DNA of 30,963 nt from Welwitschia mirabilis (Eukaryota > Gnetophyta > Gnetopsida > Welwitschiales). The notes beneath the pieces are model-generated. The model was not told where the DNA came from and made no database searches. It worked only from the letters and a program-made list of their open reading frames with translations. Numbering within the stretch: position 1 is the stretch's first letter; each line of letters opens with the position of its first letter. Both the position numbers and the translations under genes were made by a program. This document shows positions 19,768 to 29,112 of this stretch, in pieces. Location of the stretch: the NCBI GenBank assembly GCA_051453625.1, contig JBOZIK010000001.1, positions 280,197,334 through 280,228,296 on the forward strand. Direction: 5' to 3'.

Positions 19768-20190
19768 CTAAAAGAACTTTGTCGTTGTAACATTTTTAAC
19801 AACACATTTATTGTCATAAAAAATAACCATATTACCTTTGTCACACATTTGAGCAATACTAAAAAGATTATGCTTCAAGCCTTTTACATGCAAGACATCT
19901 TCAATCTTAGGTAGATCATATTCACATACCATCTCCTTCCCTATGATGGTTGCTTTTCTGTTGTCTCCAAATGATATGTCACCACCATCATAATCAACGA
20001 GAGTGTGGAGATAAGCTTGATCTCTTGACATGTGCCTTGAACAATTGCTATCTCTGAACCATCTTGGATGTTCTTTTGCCATCAAGGCTGTTTGAGCAAA
20101 GAGACCTTTAATGGAATCCTTTCTAACCCTTTTTTTGTTTATGTGTTTGCTGATCTTCCATTTTATTTGTTCTCCATCAAAACCTGTCAT
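19768..20190 (-). pseudogene. Copia protease region (minus-strand element)
   Basis: A 140-codon open stretch contains WFRDSNCSRHMSRD. Copia proteases have W-x-x-D-S-G-x-S-x-H-M here, where D-S-G is the aspartic protease active site. This copy has D-S-N, so catalysis is not expected. It continues with GDISFGDNRKATIIGKE, then DVLHVKGLKHNLFSIAQMCDKG (matching the usual V-L-H-V-x-x-L-x-x-N-L-L-S-I-x-Q), which leads into the pre-integrase region. Earlier and later frames are interrupted. Confidence 0.78.
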
Positions 20191-20454
20191 TCTTATAACA
20201 AAAGAATTTCCCTTTCAGATAGGACATAAGAAATGAATGTGTCCAATCTTATCATAATAATAACAATAAATGTTCAAAGATTTTGAAACAGGCTGATTGT
20301 ATACATACTTTCTTTGTCTAAAATTGACCTTATTTGAGTGAATGTTGGAATGTGACCTTGAATCCTTGCAAGCTCTAGTTCTCTCCTTAGATCTGAAATG
20401 GTTTGGTTTGCACTTGCAGGATTTTCGACAATCCTTTCTAACTCTTGGTTGTCT

Positions 20455-21653
20455 AGATCAAGTTTTTAGATTGCAAAGATGATATTTCAAATTTTAATGC
20501 CTTAGTTTTACATGCTAATGCTTCACAATGAAAGTATACTTTTTCATATGCATCTTCAATACTTTCAAATGATTCAAGATTCACCTTTTCATTATCTGAG
20601 ATCACTTGGTCTTCTTCTATGGTTGAGAGAAGCGCATGTTCTTCAACAATGGCCAACAATCCACAATCTTCCTCTCCACTTTTAAAGATTTCTGATTCAG
20701 GTTTTTCCTCATCCTCCTAAGTGACTTTTAGAGCCTTCTTTCCTTTGCTTTGTGCTTGTTTTGTGTTGGCACATTCAGCTGCACCATGCCCAAATCCTTT
20801 GCATTCGAAGCATTGTAAAGGCTTCTTGTTCCTTTTGTTGCCTTTATTGTTATATCTCTTGTTAACTTGATTTTCACTTGTACTTGATCTTGTTCTTGTA
20901 GACTTTTTCCCCCTTAAAAACCTTTTGAAAGTTTTTAGCCAGTGAAGCTAGATTCTCATCATGTTCTTCATTGCTTGATTCTTCCTTGCCTTGACTAGAA
21001 CATTTCAAACCTATGCTTTTGGCTTTAGGGGTGTCTTCATCCAGGATAGTAGACTCATAGGCAATCAGAGATCCTTTGAGCTCTTTCAAACTTAAAGGCA
21101 TCCAGATTTTTTTGGTTTCCTCTATGGCAATGACCTTTGGTCGAAACTGTAGACTCCTTAAAACTCTCCTCACAATTCTTCTTTTGTCAACCCTTTCACT
21201 AAGTCCCCACATTGTGTTTACAATGTTGGTTATCTTGGTTGTATATTTAGCAATAGTTTTATGCTCCTCTATTCTGATATCTTCAAACTAAGTAGTTAAA
21301 GATTGCAATTTTGAATCCTTAACTACACTCGTACCTTCAGGGGTTATTTCAAAAAGTGTCCTAAATTTCTTTTGCTGAAGTACATTTCACCACACAACTG
21401 TATTCTTTAGGGGTGAGAGCACAAATGATAGCATTCATTCTTTTAGCATTAAGATTCACTTCATCTTGTTGTTCATCAGTCCAACCTACCAAAGGAGTAG
21501 TAGGTTCCAAATAGCCACATACGACACTATCCCAAATATTGAAATCAAGAGATTTTAGAAAATAGTCATTTTGATTTTCCAAAATAGATAATTGGTTCCA
21601 TAAAAATAAGGAGGTCTTCAAATTGAATGACTTTCATTGAAATTCGTTCCCAT
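20455..21653 (-). pseudogene. Copia gag (minus-strand element)
   Basis: It begins at 21653 with MGTNFNESHSI, about 40 bases after the primer-binding site. RPPYF, LDFNIWDSVVCGYLEP, DEVNLNAKRMNAIICALTPKEY and NTMWGLSERVDKRRIVRRVLRSL are typical of copia-type gag. A CCHC zinc knuckle, CFECKGFGHGAAEC (C-x2-C-x4-H-x4-C), lies at 20771-20812 and would bind RNA. An acidic stretch with ESFESIEDAYEKVYFHCEAL follows to about 20455. An early stop after SHSI and several frame changes break it. Gag forms the virus-like particle. Confidence 0.75.
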
Positions 21654-21695
21654 TTGATCAACTTAGAATGGTAAAACTCTCTTAAGAGTAACCTC

Positions 21696-21707
21696 GCTGT
21701 AATACCA
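21696..21707 (-). other. Primer-binding site (tRNA-Met type)
   Basis: Minus strand TGGTATTACAGC matches the usual plant copia site TGGTATCAGAGC at 10 of 12 positions. It lies two bases (AT) from the LTR end at 21710. Confidence 0.8.
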
Positions 21708-21709
21708 AT

Positions 21710-22930
21710 TGAAAACCCTAAAGGGAGGAGGGGGTGAAGAGGTTTTCAATGATTTATGGAAATAAAATTAATCTGATTGCATGTAAAGATTAGTAACAAG
21801 TAAAGCCAATGCAAAGAAGACAAAAGCAATACACAAAGATTTTATAGTTGTTCAGCTATTAGCCTACTCCACTTTTCAGGGAGAATTTAATGCTGCTTCT
21901 TCCCTGGTTCCCTTTAAACTCTTCAAATGATGACTTTTCTGGCTGATTGTCACCTTTCTACAACAGTGATGACATTTGGTTGATCATCAACGTTCTAAAA
22001 CAAAAATCAAAGAGCCTTTTCTTGGCTTAGAGTCAACCACACCAGCAATCAAAAGCAGAAATGAAAGTGCCTCAAGCATAGATATCACAAAGTGTTTATA
22101 GCAAAGAAATAGAGCAATTTTGGAGTTTCAAGAGGTAGGATAAGCAATGTAGATTTTCTGTATGTAAGATCATTACTGACAAATAATGAGCTTCATTCTT
22201 TTGTAGATAACACACACTAGGTAGCTATTAGAAAACTTTAGTTTGTCATTTCCAAGAATGTTGAATTCAAACTCCACCTATTTGGCTACCAATCTGGGCC
22301 TAGATTAAAGAAAAATCTCCCACCAAAGTCACCTCAAAGTTTACAAGCGATCTAATGTTTGAATCCCTTGAGATTTTTGATGGGAAATAACTATTTTACA
22401 ATGGTTTAGGAGTGGGGATGTCTACCCTATGTAAGTGGGGATGTCCACACTAAAAATTCCCAAGTTATGTAGACAAATGCACTTCCAGGGGGGAAACGTT
22501 TGCATTAAAAACAGTGGGGACGTCCACATCTCTTAGACTGGCAATCCCTCGTACAAAATGGTTGAGATGAGGGGGGACATGTGGGCTATCTAAGTGGGTA
22601 CGTTGGCACCTATTAACAGATTAGAATCCCATACAAATGGTCTGTGAGAGGTAAGGACATTCAGGCTACTTGAGTGAGGATGTTGGCATTTGTTAATCGA
22701 TTAAAGTCCCATACAAATCATCTATGAAGAGTGGGGACATCCAGGGTCTTGTAGAGTTTAGAGTACATCAGTACAATGTAGGGACATTCATCATTAAAAC
22801 TAAAGATCTCTGGTAAAAGTCTATCATTATCTAATCATCAACCTTCAAAAGGTGGTGCACATAAATCACGTGCAAACCATGTAAACTTATTAACTTAGCC
22901 TTACACTTATCTACTTGGCATCATTGAAAT
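21710..22930 (-). repeat. 5' LTR of the minus-strand copia element
   Basis: About 1221 bp. Read on the minus strand it ends GGGTTTTCA next to the primer-binding site. It retains a 332-bp segment that is deleted from the left LTR. Compared with the 3' LTR, about 14 bases are missing at its outer end. It contains a series of GTGGGGAYGTCCACAC-type boxes at 22410-22750, in part as tandem units of about 82 bp. Confidence 0.75.
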
Positions 22931-24104
22931 AATGTGATGCTTGTAGAATGAAATTTTGTTTCTGTAGATACACAAGAATGAAGTATTTGTTGCCAAAAGA
23001 TAGTCAAAGACATGAACAAGTTCTGATCTCAGTTCTTGCTTTTTCTCTCTTGTTTTGACATAGGGTCGCCTGGATTAGACTTGGGGCGACTAAACCGGAA
23101 GTGCCCTTTCTTATTGTTTTAGGTTAGGTTGGCCTGACCCATCATCAGGTCGACCAGACTACACTTAGTCTAGAGACTGAGATGCATGGGATTCACTGGA
23201 TGAAATATGGGGTCAATTAGACTATACTCAGTCGAGGAACGAGGTTAACTGGATGACTCATGGGTTGATTAAAGCTATGCAAGCAACCAAATTTGAAATA
23301 GTTTTTCTGACCATTATTTCACTTTATGTTAGAATCCCTCTAGCTGTCCAATAGTTATATTTGGGGGGTCCACTTAAAAGGCCATAGTTAGAATTGAAAA
23401 ATAGAAGATTGTACACTTGAAAAATTATATACTCTTGCTCTTGCAAAAGCTTGTCTCTATAAGATCACTTGCTTTTCTTTGTGCCTACCTCTATACCAAA
23501 TATGAGCAATAAGCCTCCATTTTTGTACTTGCATTTGAGTGATTTAGAGCTTTANNNNNNNNNNTTCCTCCCATCGCTCATCCTCCAAAGAATTTGGAAA
23601 GTTGAGAATTAGCTTATAAGCGTCTACATTGTAAAGGTTGTTGGTTATCTTAGAAAACCTTGTGGAAAGTGGCTTTAACTACAAGCTTACATTTGGAAAA
23701 GAATTTTTTGGAGCTCTGAAAAAGGCTGTTTACAATCTGAAAGCTGTTTGTTCTGATTTGTGCTATCTATCATTAACAAAGGATTATATGAGCGTTAAAT
23801 GCTAATGACATGTGCTAGATTTAGGCACTCTTTTATCAGAAATCTCTCTCTCTCCCTCTCCCTCTCTCTCTCTCTATTCTATTCTCAGTNNNNNNNNNNN
23901 NNNNNNNNNNNNNNNNNNNNNNNNNNNNNNNNNNNNNNNNNNNNNNNNNNNNNNNNNNNNNNNNNNNNNNNNNNNNNNNNNNNNNNNNNAATCGGTATAG
24001 TGCATTTGTTGTTTATATTTTATATTGTCTAGTTCAAATTGTTTGTTGAAAGAATTTTTTAGAACCATATTCACCCCCCTCTAGGGTATTCGGTGATCCT
24101 AACA
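22931..24104 (+). repeat. LTR A, remainder
   Basis: Continues LTR A after the inserted element. It matches LTR C from TGTAGAATGAAATT to the end of the window, then matches LTR B in its 3' part (ACAAGCTTACATTT, GGCTGTTTACAATCTGAAAG, CTATCATTAACAAAGGAT). It ends CCCCCCTCTAGGG ... GATCCTAACA at 24104. GTCGAC-type boxes lie at about 23065-23270. It contains a 10-N gap (23555-23564), a (TC)n run (about 23842-23875) and a 100-N gap (23890-23989). Confidence 0.65.
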
Positions 24105-24282
24105 AAAGGCTCTAAATGAAGAGCGTTTAATTTTTCTAAGGAAATTTGGGGATAGGCTCATATCCCTTTCAGGTATGAGTTCCTTGATAATATTTCCCAT
24201 TCTCAAATTTGTTATTATCTAGGAAGAAGGTCCTTCATTTTCTGAACTAGTTTTTCATCAAAATACTTTTCTGTTCCTATTC

Positions 24283-24382
24283 GGACGTCCCATGTTTTTC
24301 TCGGATGTCTAGCTTCCAGACGTCTCCAATTCCTCGGACATCCGTCTTTTTAATGAGAATTTTTTTAAAACCCCGGACGTCC
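24283..24382 (+). repeat. Five GACGTC-type boxes before the third ORF
   Basis: GGACGTCC (24283-24290), GGATGTCT (24303-24310), AGACGTCT (24318-24325), GGACATCC (24336-24343) and GGACGTCC (24375-24382). These are the same palindromic words as in the array of LTR B. They end 165 bp before the ORF start. Confidence 0.65.
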
Positions 24383-24547
24383 CATCATTTTTTATCAGGC
24401 GTTTAAGCGAAAGGCGGTGTGGACGCTCGCGCTTTCCCTTGTCTTTTTATTCTCCTTTTTGCCTTCATTCTTTGTCATTCTTGTCATTCCTTCTCTCTCT
24501 CAAGTCTCTTGTCCTTTTTGCTCTCCGGTTTCTCCTCTGCTTCAGCC

Positions 24548-25557
24548 ATGATAAGAACCAAGATAGGAATCTCCAGAAAAGGCAAGGAACCAGCTTCTGA
24601 AGAAGAATGGTTTGTTATTCCTGCTGTACACAAAGCTTGGTTTGAAGGCCTAGATAAGAGGCCAATAGCTTCTAAACGACGAATTGACTATGAATCCTTT
24701 GGGAGAGAGATGAAAATAGCTCATGAATTTGAAGAACAAGGATCGATGAATGCCTTGGATCCAGATACAAGAACTTCTCTCGAGTTTATGGGAGAGAAGT
24801 GGCAGTAAATTTAGAAGCCATCTCTTTTGTCACTAGTTATCCAAATGAAGGGTTTTTCAGAGAAGTTACTTCCGTTAGTTCTTTACAAGAAGCTGTATCT
24901 AAGGATATTTTGACTATGGAACTTTGTGGGGGAAATTTTCATTGGAGAGCCAACATCCCTACAAATAAGCTTAAACCATTTTATGGAGTATTATTTTAGA
25001 TTTCCACACACAATTTGGTTCCCAAGCTTGGTCACAAAGATGAAGTGTCCCCTCTTTGTGCATACATTTTATTTTGTCTGGATACTAGTGTTAAAATCAA
25101 CTTATGCAAATTCAGTATGTTCTACATCAGCAAGTTCTTCATTGTCAGTCACTCCAGTCTTTCGTGTGGGGAACTTGTTACAGCAATTTTGGAAAATCAT
25201 CAGTTTGCCATACAGAAGGATGAGGAGCTTGTTAAGGTTCCCAAACCACTGTGGTTATATTGTCTTAAGAAAATGAACATATTTACGGAGACTATTGGAC
25301 CTGCTCCCCCTCTGAAGAAGAAACAGAGAATAGAAGAAGGACCAAGCACAGGTGAAGTGTCCAATGCTGATTTACTTCGGGCTATACATGAGGTTCGTGA
25401 CTTCACCAGGGCCACAGTTGACAAATTAAACAGAAAAATTGACTGTGTTCTCTTTAGATTATCAGCTTATGGTTTAGATATTCCTGCTAGCTCAGAAGAA
25501 GAGGAAGTACTAGGGGAGCAGCCATCTTCAGCTTCATCACCCTCTCACTCTTCCTAG
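24548..25557 (+). pseudogene. Third ORF of the LTR B element, nearly intact
   Basis: The start ATG at 24548 is chosen because MIRTKIGISRK matches the start of the copy at 16439. The first frame runs to a stop at 24806-24808. Similarity moves to another frame from about 24799, and a TAG at 24997 interrupts that frame, which then continues to 25557. Recognisable parts: NFHWRANIPTNKLKPFYG, NLVPKLGHKDE, PLCAYILFCLDTSVKINL, then PLKKKQR (a possible nuclear localisation signal), a short coiled-coil-like helix (LLRAIHEVRDFTRATVDKL), and an acidic Ser-rich tail. I place it with the 'putative plant transposon protein' type; function unknown. An in-frame extension to ATG 24419 would add a hydrophobic stretch, but a pyrimidine tract plus CAG just before 24548 suggests a splice acceptor instead. 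Confidence 0.6.
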
Positions 25558-25931
25558 CCTTCCTTTGTCTTTTCTCTTCATCCTATCTCTTCTAGTCTTT
25601 TTGTACTGAACTCTTTCTGCAATTATGTAATTACTCTTTGGTAATACAAACATCTTTTAGGTTATTTTTGGTGTGTATCTCTTCTACCTGTTTGTGTTAC
25701 TTTTCATTGATGAGAAAGGGGGAGAAAAATTTGCGATTAATTTACATTTTTTATCTTCACTAACAATTGCAAACGGAGATTTTCTATACAGAACAGGTAA
25801 CATCGAATTATGGGGAAGCGCTTTCTTTTTTCAGCCAGTTCCCAGATTTATCTAACTATGAGGGGGCAATCTATTTTCTTCCCAAATCTTGACAACCAGA
25901 TCCTATCTTGTGATTCAAGTTTGTCATTATT
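25558..25931 (+). other. 3' untranslated region of the LTR B element
   Basis: No coding similarity between the ORF stop and the polypurine tract. Confidence 0.5.
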
Positions 25932-25944
25932 GAAAAGGGGGAGA
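25932..25944 (+). other. Polypurine tract before LTR B
   Basis: GAAAAGGGGGAGA directly before LTR B, as expected for a 3' LTR. Confidence 0.65.
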
Positions 25945-25945
25945 T

Positions 25946-26996
25946 TATTGAATCATACGTTTTCAATGATGAAGGTTCTCAGTCAGAAAACAAGCTTTCT
26001 CCAGATCGGGACATCTGCCCTATGTAATTGGGACGTCCGACCATGTATGCGGTTTTGTGTATTGGGACATCTGCCCTGAGAAATCGGGACATCCGGAACT
26101 ATACTTGGTTTTCTATATTGAGACGTCCGCACTATGAATCCGGGACGTCCGACCCTTGTATATGGGTTTGCTATACTGGGACGTCCACACTGTGAAATTA
26201 GGGCATCCGAACCTGTATACAGCTTGCTATACCGGGACGTCCGCACTATAAAATTGGGACGTCCGACCCTGTATTCCATTTTTATAGGAAAGGAGATTAA
26301 AAACTGAGACGTCTGAGTTTCTTCGATGGGATGTCTGGAAATATATTCATTGACGCGAAAATATAGCCGTTTATAGACGTTAATTGCGAGTTGTGTTTTC
26401 TAAGCGGCTCTTTATTGGGCGCTGGGCTTATGTTAGAAGATCAAAGACCTAGCTATTTCTCTTGTGCATATATGTTCCTTCCTATTGGATTGAAAGATAC
26501 AAGCTTACATTTTGAAAAGAATTTATGGAGCTTTCAAAAGGCTGTTTACAATCTGAAAGCTATCTGTTCTGATATGTGCTATCTATCATTAACAAAGGAT
26601 NNNNNNNNNNNNNNNNNNNNNNNNNNNNNNNNNNNNNNNNNNNNNNNNNNNNNNNNNNNNNNNNNNNNNNNNNNNNNNNNNNNNNNNNNNNNNNNNNNNN
26701 NNNNNNNNNNNNNNNNNNNNNNNNNNNNNNNNNNNNNNNNNNNNNNNNNNNNNNNNNNNNNNNNNNNNNNNNNNNNNNNNNNNNNNNNNNNNNNNNNNNN
26801 NNNNNNNNNNNNNNNNNNNNNNNNNNNNNNNNNNNNNNNNNNNNNNNNNNNNNNNNNNNNNNNNNNNNNNNNNNNNNNNNNNNNNNNNNNNNNNNNNNNN
26901 NNNNNNNNNNNNNNNNNNNNNNNNAATCTTAGTTTTGCTGAATAATTTTTATTACCCTAGTCACCCCCCCTCTAGGGTGCCTTTAAGATCCTAACA
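25946..26996 (+). repeat. LTR B (3' LTR, GACGTC-box subtype)
   Basis: It begins TATTGAATCATACG (probably TG originally) and ends GATCCTAACA, like LTR A. The 3' part is shared with LTR A, while the 5' part is replaced by an array of GGGACGTCC boxes. A 324-N gap covers 26601-26924. Confidence 0.6.
26008..26289 (+). repeat. Five 56-58 bp tandem units of paired palindromes
   Basis: Units at 26008-26063, 26064-26119, 26120-26177, 26178-26233 and 26234-26289. Each has a GGGACRTCY box, then GCCCTATGTAA or a variant, a second GGGACGTCCGACC box, and a spacer ending in TATACGGTTTGCTATAC or a variant. GAGACGTCTGAG and GGGATGTCTGG follow as stray boxes. Confidence 0.85.
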
Positions 26997-27019
26997 ATGT
27001 GAACTGAGGTGTGCACATA

Positions 27020-28540
27020 AGACATTCTCTTAAAAAATTGTGTGCTCATGTGTCTTTTGCGTATTCGGTAGAACCTAAGGATTTTGATGAAGCTAAATGA
27101 CATGAAAAGTGGATGTTGGCCACACAAGAAGAGTTGAATCAATTCAAATGGAATGAGATATGGGAATTGGTGACCCAAAACAAGAGTGTGATTGGAACCA
27201 AATGGATCTTTTAAAACAAATGCGATGAAAACAATGTAATCACAAAGAACAAGGCAAGACTTGTAGGTCAAGGATATAATCAAATAGAAGGTACTAATGT
27301 TGGAGATACTTTTGCTCTAGTTGCCAGGTTAGAAAGCAATCATATATTTGTATCTTTAATTTTTTAAAAAAATTATAGGTGTTTCAGATGGACATTTAAA
27401 GTGCATTTTTGGATGGTATTCTTAATGAGGAAGTTTATGTAGAACAACCAAAAAGTTCCATTGATCCTCATCTTTTAGATCATGTTTAAAAACTTTGAAG
27501 GTTTTGTATGGTTTAAAGCGGGCACCAAGAGATAGTATGAAAAATTAGCTATCTTTCTTATGAATAGTGGGTATAGAAGAGGTTCCATAGATAAAACTTT
27601 GTTTATCAAAAACCTTAAAAGGGTTTCATTATCATTTAGATATTTGTAGATGATATTATACTTGGCTCTTCACATGAACAATTGTTATTAGAATTTGCAA
27701 GACTGAGATAGAAACGCTTTGAGATGAGCACGATTAGAGAGGCAAAGATGTCTCTTGGATTGCAAATCAAACAAGGGGATCATGGTATTTTCCTCTCGCA
27801 AACTAAATGTGCAAAGGAACTTGTTGAAACTTTTGGATTAGAAAATGCTAAAATAGTAAACACATCCATGTCAACAAGTACTAGGGTAGATGTTGATTTG
27901 TGATTTGAATGGAAGAACATTTGATCAAAAATTATATAGACGCATGATTGCAATTTTATTATACATAATAACTAGCAGTCTTGATATAATGTTTAGTTTT
28001 AGTATGTGTACTAGATACCAAGTAAATCTTAAGGAGTCTTACTTGCAAGTAGTAAAAAAGGATTATTAGATCCATTAAAGGTATGAGTGAATTTGGTTTA
28101 TGGTATCCAAAGACAACATCTTATGAACTTACATGATTTAGTGATGCTGATTGGGCTAGATACAAAGATGATAGGAAGAGCATAAGTGTAATTGCTTCAT
28201 ATTTGAATCATGTTTAATGGCTTGGGTAAGCAAAAAACAAAATTTAGTTGCTTTTCTAAAACAAAAGCAGAATACATAGCAATAAGGATAAATTGCACTC
28301 AAATTATTATGGATAAGAGAGATGCTGAAAGATTTTGGAATGAAGTATGAGCAGGTTCCAATTTTCTCTAACAACACAAGTGTCATTAACATCTATGAAA
28401 ATCTCATATTACACTCACACACTAAACATATTGAAAGTTGACATCATTTTCTTTGTACTGAGATAGAAAGAGGTAACATTTCTATGAGATTTGTTAGCCC
28501 TGAATACTAGTTAGCTCATGATTTTTACCAAGCCTCTCAG
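27020..28540 (+). pseudogene. Copia reverse transcriptase and RNase H (outer element)
   Basis: It opens with VEPKDFDEAK, EKWMLATQEELNQFKWNEIW and VIGTKWIF, the classic start of copia reverse transcriptase, then KNKARLVGQGYNQ. Broken frames continue with VLYGLKRAPR, DDIILGSSHEQ (catalytic DD), KRFEMSTIREAKMSLGLQIK and LSQTKCAKELVETFGLENAK. RNase H is marked by FSDADWARYKDDRKS, HIES and FVSPEY followed by a stop and LAHDFYQAS. Many in-frame stops and frame changes are present. Gag, protease and integrase are absent upstream, since LTR B ends only about 25 bases before. It is a clear pseudogene. Confidence 0.75.
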
Positions 28541-28599
28541 TTACAATACATTTTTTTTTTAATCTTAAGATGAGAAGTGGGTATGTGTCCATCGTCCTC

Positions 28600-28812
28600 A
28601 GACTCAATATATGTTAGTCGATTAGAGTTTCATATTGGTCAACTAGATCATCCCAATCACATGAGGTCAACTGAGCTAAAACCTCAATTGCCTGCATTCA
28701 AGCCGGGCTGATAGTTGGGTTGAATGGACCCCTCGACTACTTGACCAGATTTGGACTTGTCAAGATTTGCCTTTAGTCAAGTTGACCTAATGAGGATTTG
28801 GTCAACCAAGGG
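28600..28812 (+). repeat. GTCGAC-type boxes before the third ORF
   Basis: GGTCAACTAGATC, GAGGTCAACTGAG, GGGTTGAATGG, CTCGACTACTTGACCAG, AGTCAAGTTGACC and TTGGTCAACC occur within about 210 bp, between RNase H and the third ORF. They resemble the boxes of LTRs A and C, the outer element's own LTRs. A 10-N gap follows at 28821-28830. Confidence 0.5.
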
Positions 28813-29112
28813 GGCATGTTNNNNNNNNNNTTTAAGTGCATTACTTTCTTTTTTGGACATCAAACTCAGTTTTAAAAACACCAAATTTTAGGTATCTTCT
28901 CTAGGAAGCTAAAACAACAAAACACAACCTCACTAATGTTTTTTATTTTCATCAACCAATTCTTTTTTTTCCCCATAATGAAACAAAATCCAAGTCTTAA
29001 TCTATAAAACTATGTTAATGACTTAGTTCACTGTTTATAACAAAACAAGATGACTATTCATATATGCTTAACTTTTCATCTCCCAAATCTTTTCTTTGTC
29101 TTCTATTGTAAA

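Larger units (their letters stand above)
13989..22930 (-). mobile_element. Complete but inactive copia element (minus strand)
   Basis: About 8.9 kb with two LTRs, a tRNA-Met-type primer-binding site next to the right-hand (5') LTR, a polypurine tract next to the left-hand (3') LTR, and gag, protease, integrase, reverse transcriptase and RNase H in copia order on the minus strand. A third ORF lies between RNase H and the polypurine tract. All coding parts contain frameshifts and stops, and active-site residues in protease and integrase are changed. It is inserted in LTR A. The outermost 14 bases of its 5' LTR and one target duplication are missing, so no 5-bp duplication can be shown. Confidence 0.82.
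24105..26996 (+). mobile_element. Fragment of a GACGTC-box copia element (third ORF plus LTR B)
   Basis: It starts directly after LTR A. It holds a short leader, five GACGTC-type boxes, a third ORF, a polypurine tract and LTR B. No gag or pol is present and no primer-binding site follows LTR A. LTR B carries a different box type from LTRs A and C. This fits either a 5'-truncated insertion or recombination between related elements. Confidence 0.55.

Noticed and set aside
24419-24547. Signal peptide on the third ORF (hydrophobic in-frame extension)
   Set aside because: The extension is CT-rich and looks like a polypyrimidine tract before a splice acceptor; homology starts only at 24548. I keep it as an alternative and not a call.
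25983-26279. 98-codon minus-strand ORF with repeated RTSQY/GRP words
   Set aside because: It is the translation of the 56-bp box array; the repetition is in the DNA and the unit length is not a multiple of three.
26008-26289. CRISPR-like array
   Set aside because: The regular units lie in a plant LTR, the spacers are also repeated, and no cas genes exist.
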